DNA of 64,000 nt from Candidatus Lernaella stagnicola (GTDB lineage Bacteria; Lernaellota; Lernaellaia; Lernaellales; Lernaellaceae): contig JAVCCK010000035.1 in assembly GCA_030765525.1 (NCBI GenBank), positions 73,946 to 137,945 on the forward strand. The letters are read 5' to 3'. Within the stretch, counting starts at the first letter, position 1, and the number at the start of each line of letters is the position of its first letter. Both the position numbers and the translations under genes were made by a program. Shown piece after piece: positions 62,871-64,000 of the stretch. The notes under the pieces are model-generated. The model did no database searches and was not told the DNA's origin. It worked only from the letters and a program-made list of their open reading frames with translations.

Positions 62871-63308
62871 TTACGAGAATTCTTTGTTTCCCAAACCGTA
62901 GTTTTCTCGCTGCTCTTCCCACAGCAGTGGAATCTGCTTCTTGGTGAGGCGGGCCAGCGACAAGCCCGACGGTTCCCTGCCGTCGAGAATGGCGTCGATG
63001 ATGTCTGGGGCGAGCAGCGTGAGATCGAGGATGCGGCTCACGTAAGCGCGGTCCACCCTAAGACGCTTGGCGAGCGCGGCGATAGATGCGATCTTTCCAG
63101 TTTCCAGAAGTTCCGGCCAGCGGGAGGTTCGCGCCAGGGCAACCACCAGAGGCCGCTGGGTTTTGGAACGGCCCATGTCGGTCGCCTGATAATCTTCCGG
63201 CGTGATGATTTCTTTTCGACCGCCACGTTTTTTGAATTTCAGCGGGATGTGGATACGAATGTTTTCGCCGTTGCGTTGGAGATTGATCTTGTCTTTCTTT
63301 TCAGCCAT
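62871..63308 (-). CDS. ParB/KorB-like HTH protein associated with site-specific recombinases
   Basis: A 145-aa protein with a ParB/KorB-type helix-turn-helix (IASIAALAKRLRVDRAYVSRIL, about 71-92) and a C-terminal tail (LAPDIIDAILDGREPSGLSLARLTKKQIPLLWEEQR). A small protein of this form commonly sits immediately downstream of a serine recombinase gene in mobile regions. Its start lies 32 bases from the recombinase stump at 63340-63474 on the same strand, which fits. The basic first ~30 residues may bind DNA. It converges on the cyclase-like gene (22 bases between stops). Confidence 0.75.
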   Translation of the reverse strand: MAEKKDKINLQRNGENIRIHIPLKFKKRGGRKEIITPEDYQATDMGRSKTQRPLVVALARTSRWPELLETGKIASIAALAKRLRVDRAYVSRILDLTLLAPDIIDAILDGREPSGLSLARLTKKQIPLLWEEQRENYGLGNKEFS

Positions 63309-63339
63309 TCGTTGCTGTCCTTTCTTATCTGTCGTCCAG

Positions 63340-63474
63340 TTAGTTGACCAGACTGTGCAGACTATCGGAGCCCATGAGCACTTCGGCGCCGTCTTCGTGG
63401 ACGATCACTTTGTCGACCAACAGGCTCACGATTCGTGCTTGCACGGCCGGGCGCCTGCGGACGCGCGGTACGCG
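63340..63474 (-). pseudogene. 3' remnant of a serine site-specific recombinase gene
   Basis: On the minus strand a 44-codon open stretch ends at TAA (63342-63340) and reads VQARIVSLLVDKVIVHEDG, then EVLMGSDSLHSLVN. This follows the C-terminal end of large serine recombinases (RIVRLLVERV...DGxxVRxRxxGLxSLV). Upstream the frame is blocked by TAG at 63477-63475 and the recombinase body is missing. The adjoining ParB/KorB-like gene is the usual downstream partner, so a full recombinase locus was once here and its 5' part was lost at or near 63474, the island's right boundary. Confidence 0.65.
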
Positions 63475-63599
63475 CTAACGCGACCGATCGGTTTGTAAAG
63501 GTTTTGTTTAAATGCTTGCCCCCCTCCGGTAGACTTGTTTATCTGGTGTAGGACGAAGTAGCGCGAAATCCAAACCTGTCGTAATGGAGAGCCCCGGCC

Positions 63600-64000
63600 A
63601 TGCCCTCGGACGCCCAGGCGAGATTGAACGTTTTGGTGATCGACGACGACCGCAAGTTGTGTCGGTTGATCGAAGACTACCTCGCGCCTTTCGGTTACGC
63701 GGTAACCAGTGCCTATACGGGCGGGGAAGGGTTGGATGAAGCTCGCACGGACCGGTACGACGTCGTCATCCTGGATGTCATGTTGCCCGGCATGGACGGG
63801 TTCGAGGTGTTGCGCCGACTCCGACAGCATTCCGAGATACCGGTGCTGATGCTGACCTCGCGCGGCGACGAAACCGATCGGATCGTGGGCCTGGAAATCG
63901 GGGCCGACGACTACCTGCCCAAAACCTTTTCAACCCGCGAACTGCTGGCGCGCCTGCGCGCCGTCGCGCGCCGGTCTTTTGAATACAAGCGGAAAAATGC
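63600..64000 (+). CDS. OmpR/CpxR-type response regulator, 3' end cut by the window
   Basis: The ATG at 63600 starts MPSDAQARLNVLVIDDD, a receiver domain with acidic pocket Asp15-17, phospho-accepting Asp59 (VVILDVMLPG) and Thr/Lys in MLTSRGDE and GADDYLPKTF (CpxR has LPKPF). About 133 codons are visible and the frame is open to the last base. The sequence after ADDYLPK (STRELLARLRAVARRS) matches the OmpR/CpxR linker, so a winged-helix DNA-binding domain is expected outside the window. TGGAGA lies about 13 bases upstream of the ATG. The sensor partner is not visible. Confidence 0.9.
   Translation, partial: MPSDAQARLNVLVIDDDRKLCRLIEDYLAPFGYAVTSAYTGGEGLDEARTDRYDVVILDVMLPGMDGFEVLRRLRQHSEIPVLMLTSRGDETDRIVGLEIGADDYLPKTFSTRELLARLRAVARRSFEYKRKN

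Overview
The window is a GC-rich bacterial chromosome segment from a Gram-negative, didermic organism: it carries outer-membrane barrel proteins, lipoproteins, a FadL-type porin and Tat and Sec signals. Several secreted proteins have long Asp/Asn runs encoded by GAC/GAT/AAC repeats, and two S8 proteases end in GCGC. With a benzoyl-CoA-reductase-type cluster and several acyl-CoA dehydrogenases, this suggests an uncultured deltaproteobacterium-like or Lernaellota-like lineage with anaerobic acyl-CoA metabolism. That placement is inference; no rRNA or tRNA gene was seen.

Layout. 1-7.1 kb: two large proteins of possible phage-tail origin, the first cut by the window edge and closed by a strong terminator. 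7.1-8.7 kb: two related barrel-like secreted proteins, convergent on one bidirectional terminator. 8.9-21.8 kb, mostly minus strand: housekeeping genes (asnS, aspS, a membrane sulfatase-fold protein, a prepilin-like pair, a sensor kinase, a metallo-beta-lactamase-fold protein, a TrmJ-like methyltransferase, a GATase, pyrF, proS). 21.9-31.5 kb: secreted and lipid-anchored proteins with acidic low-complexity tracts, including an S8 protease with FG-GAP-like repeats and a ceramidase-family lipoprotein.

31.7-42.9 kb is the most interesting part. An eleven-gene, tightly overlapped plus-strand operon encodes a TetR regulator (with a perfect inverted repeat just upstream), two divergent acyl-CoA dehydrogenases, two related all-helical proteins of unknown function, both catalytic-type subunits and both activase-type ATPases of a BcrABCD-like reductase, a short CdhC/ACS-beta-like protein without the A-cluster motif, and a CooC-type ATPase with its CxC metal motif. 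A plausible reading is that the activases use ATP to drive low-potential electrons into the BcrBC-like pair acting on a CoA thioester, with CooC and the CdhC-like protein serving metal insertion or a further redox step.

42.9-59.4 kb: a FadL-type porin gene broken by an in-frame TAG, an Ig-like lipoprotein, a YgiQ radical SAM protein, a second S8 protease, a Tat-exported flavodoxin/ferredoxin, an ACAD10/11-like split pair (kinase plus dehydrogenase) diverging from etfBA, and a coiled-coil lipoprotein.

59.4-63.5 kb is an accessory island with visibly AT-rich genes: a GIY-YIG protein, a TIR/deoxyribosyltransferase-like putative effector, a decayed Y1 transposase element with 19-bp inverted repeats, a nucleotide-cyclase-like protein, and a ParB/KorB-like protein next to the 3' stump of a serine recombinase. 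The effector-like and cyclase-like genes together resemble a Pycsar-type anti-phage arrangement. The window ends inside an OmpR/CpxR-type response regulator.
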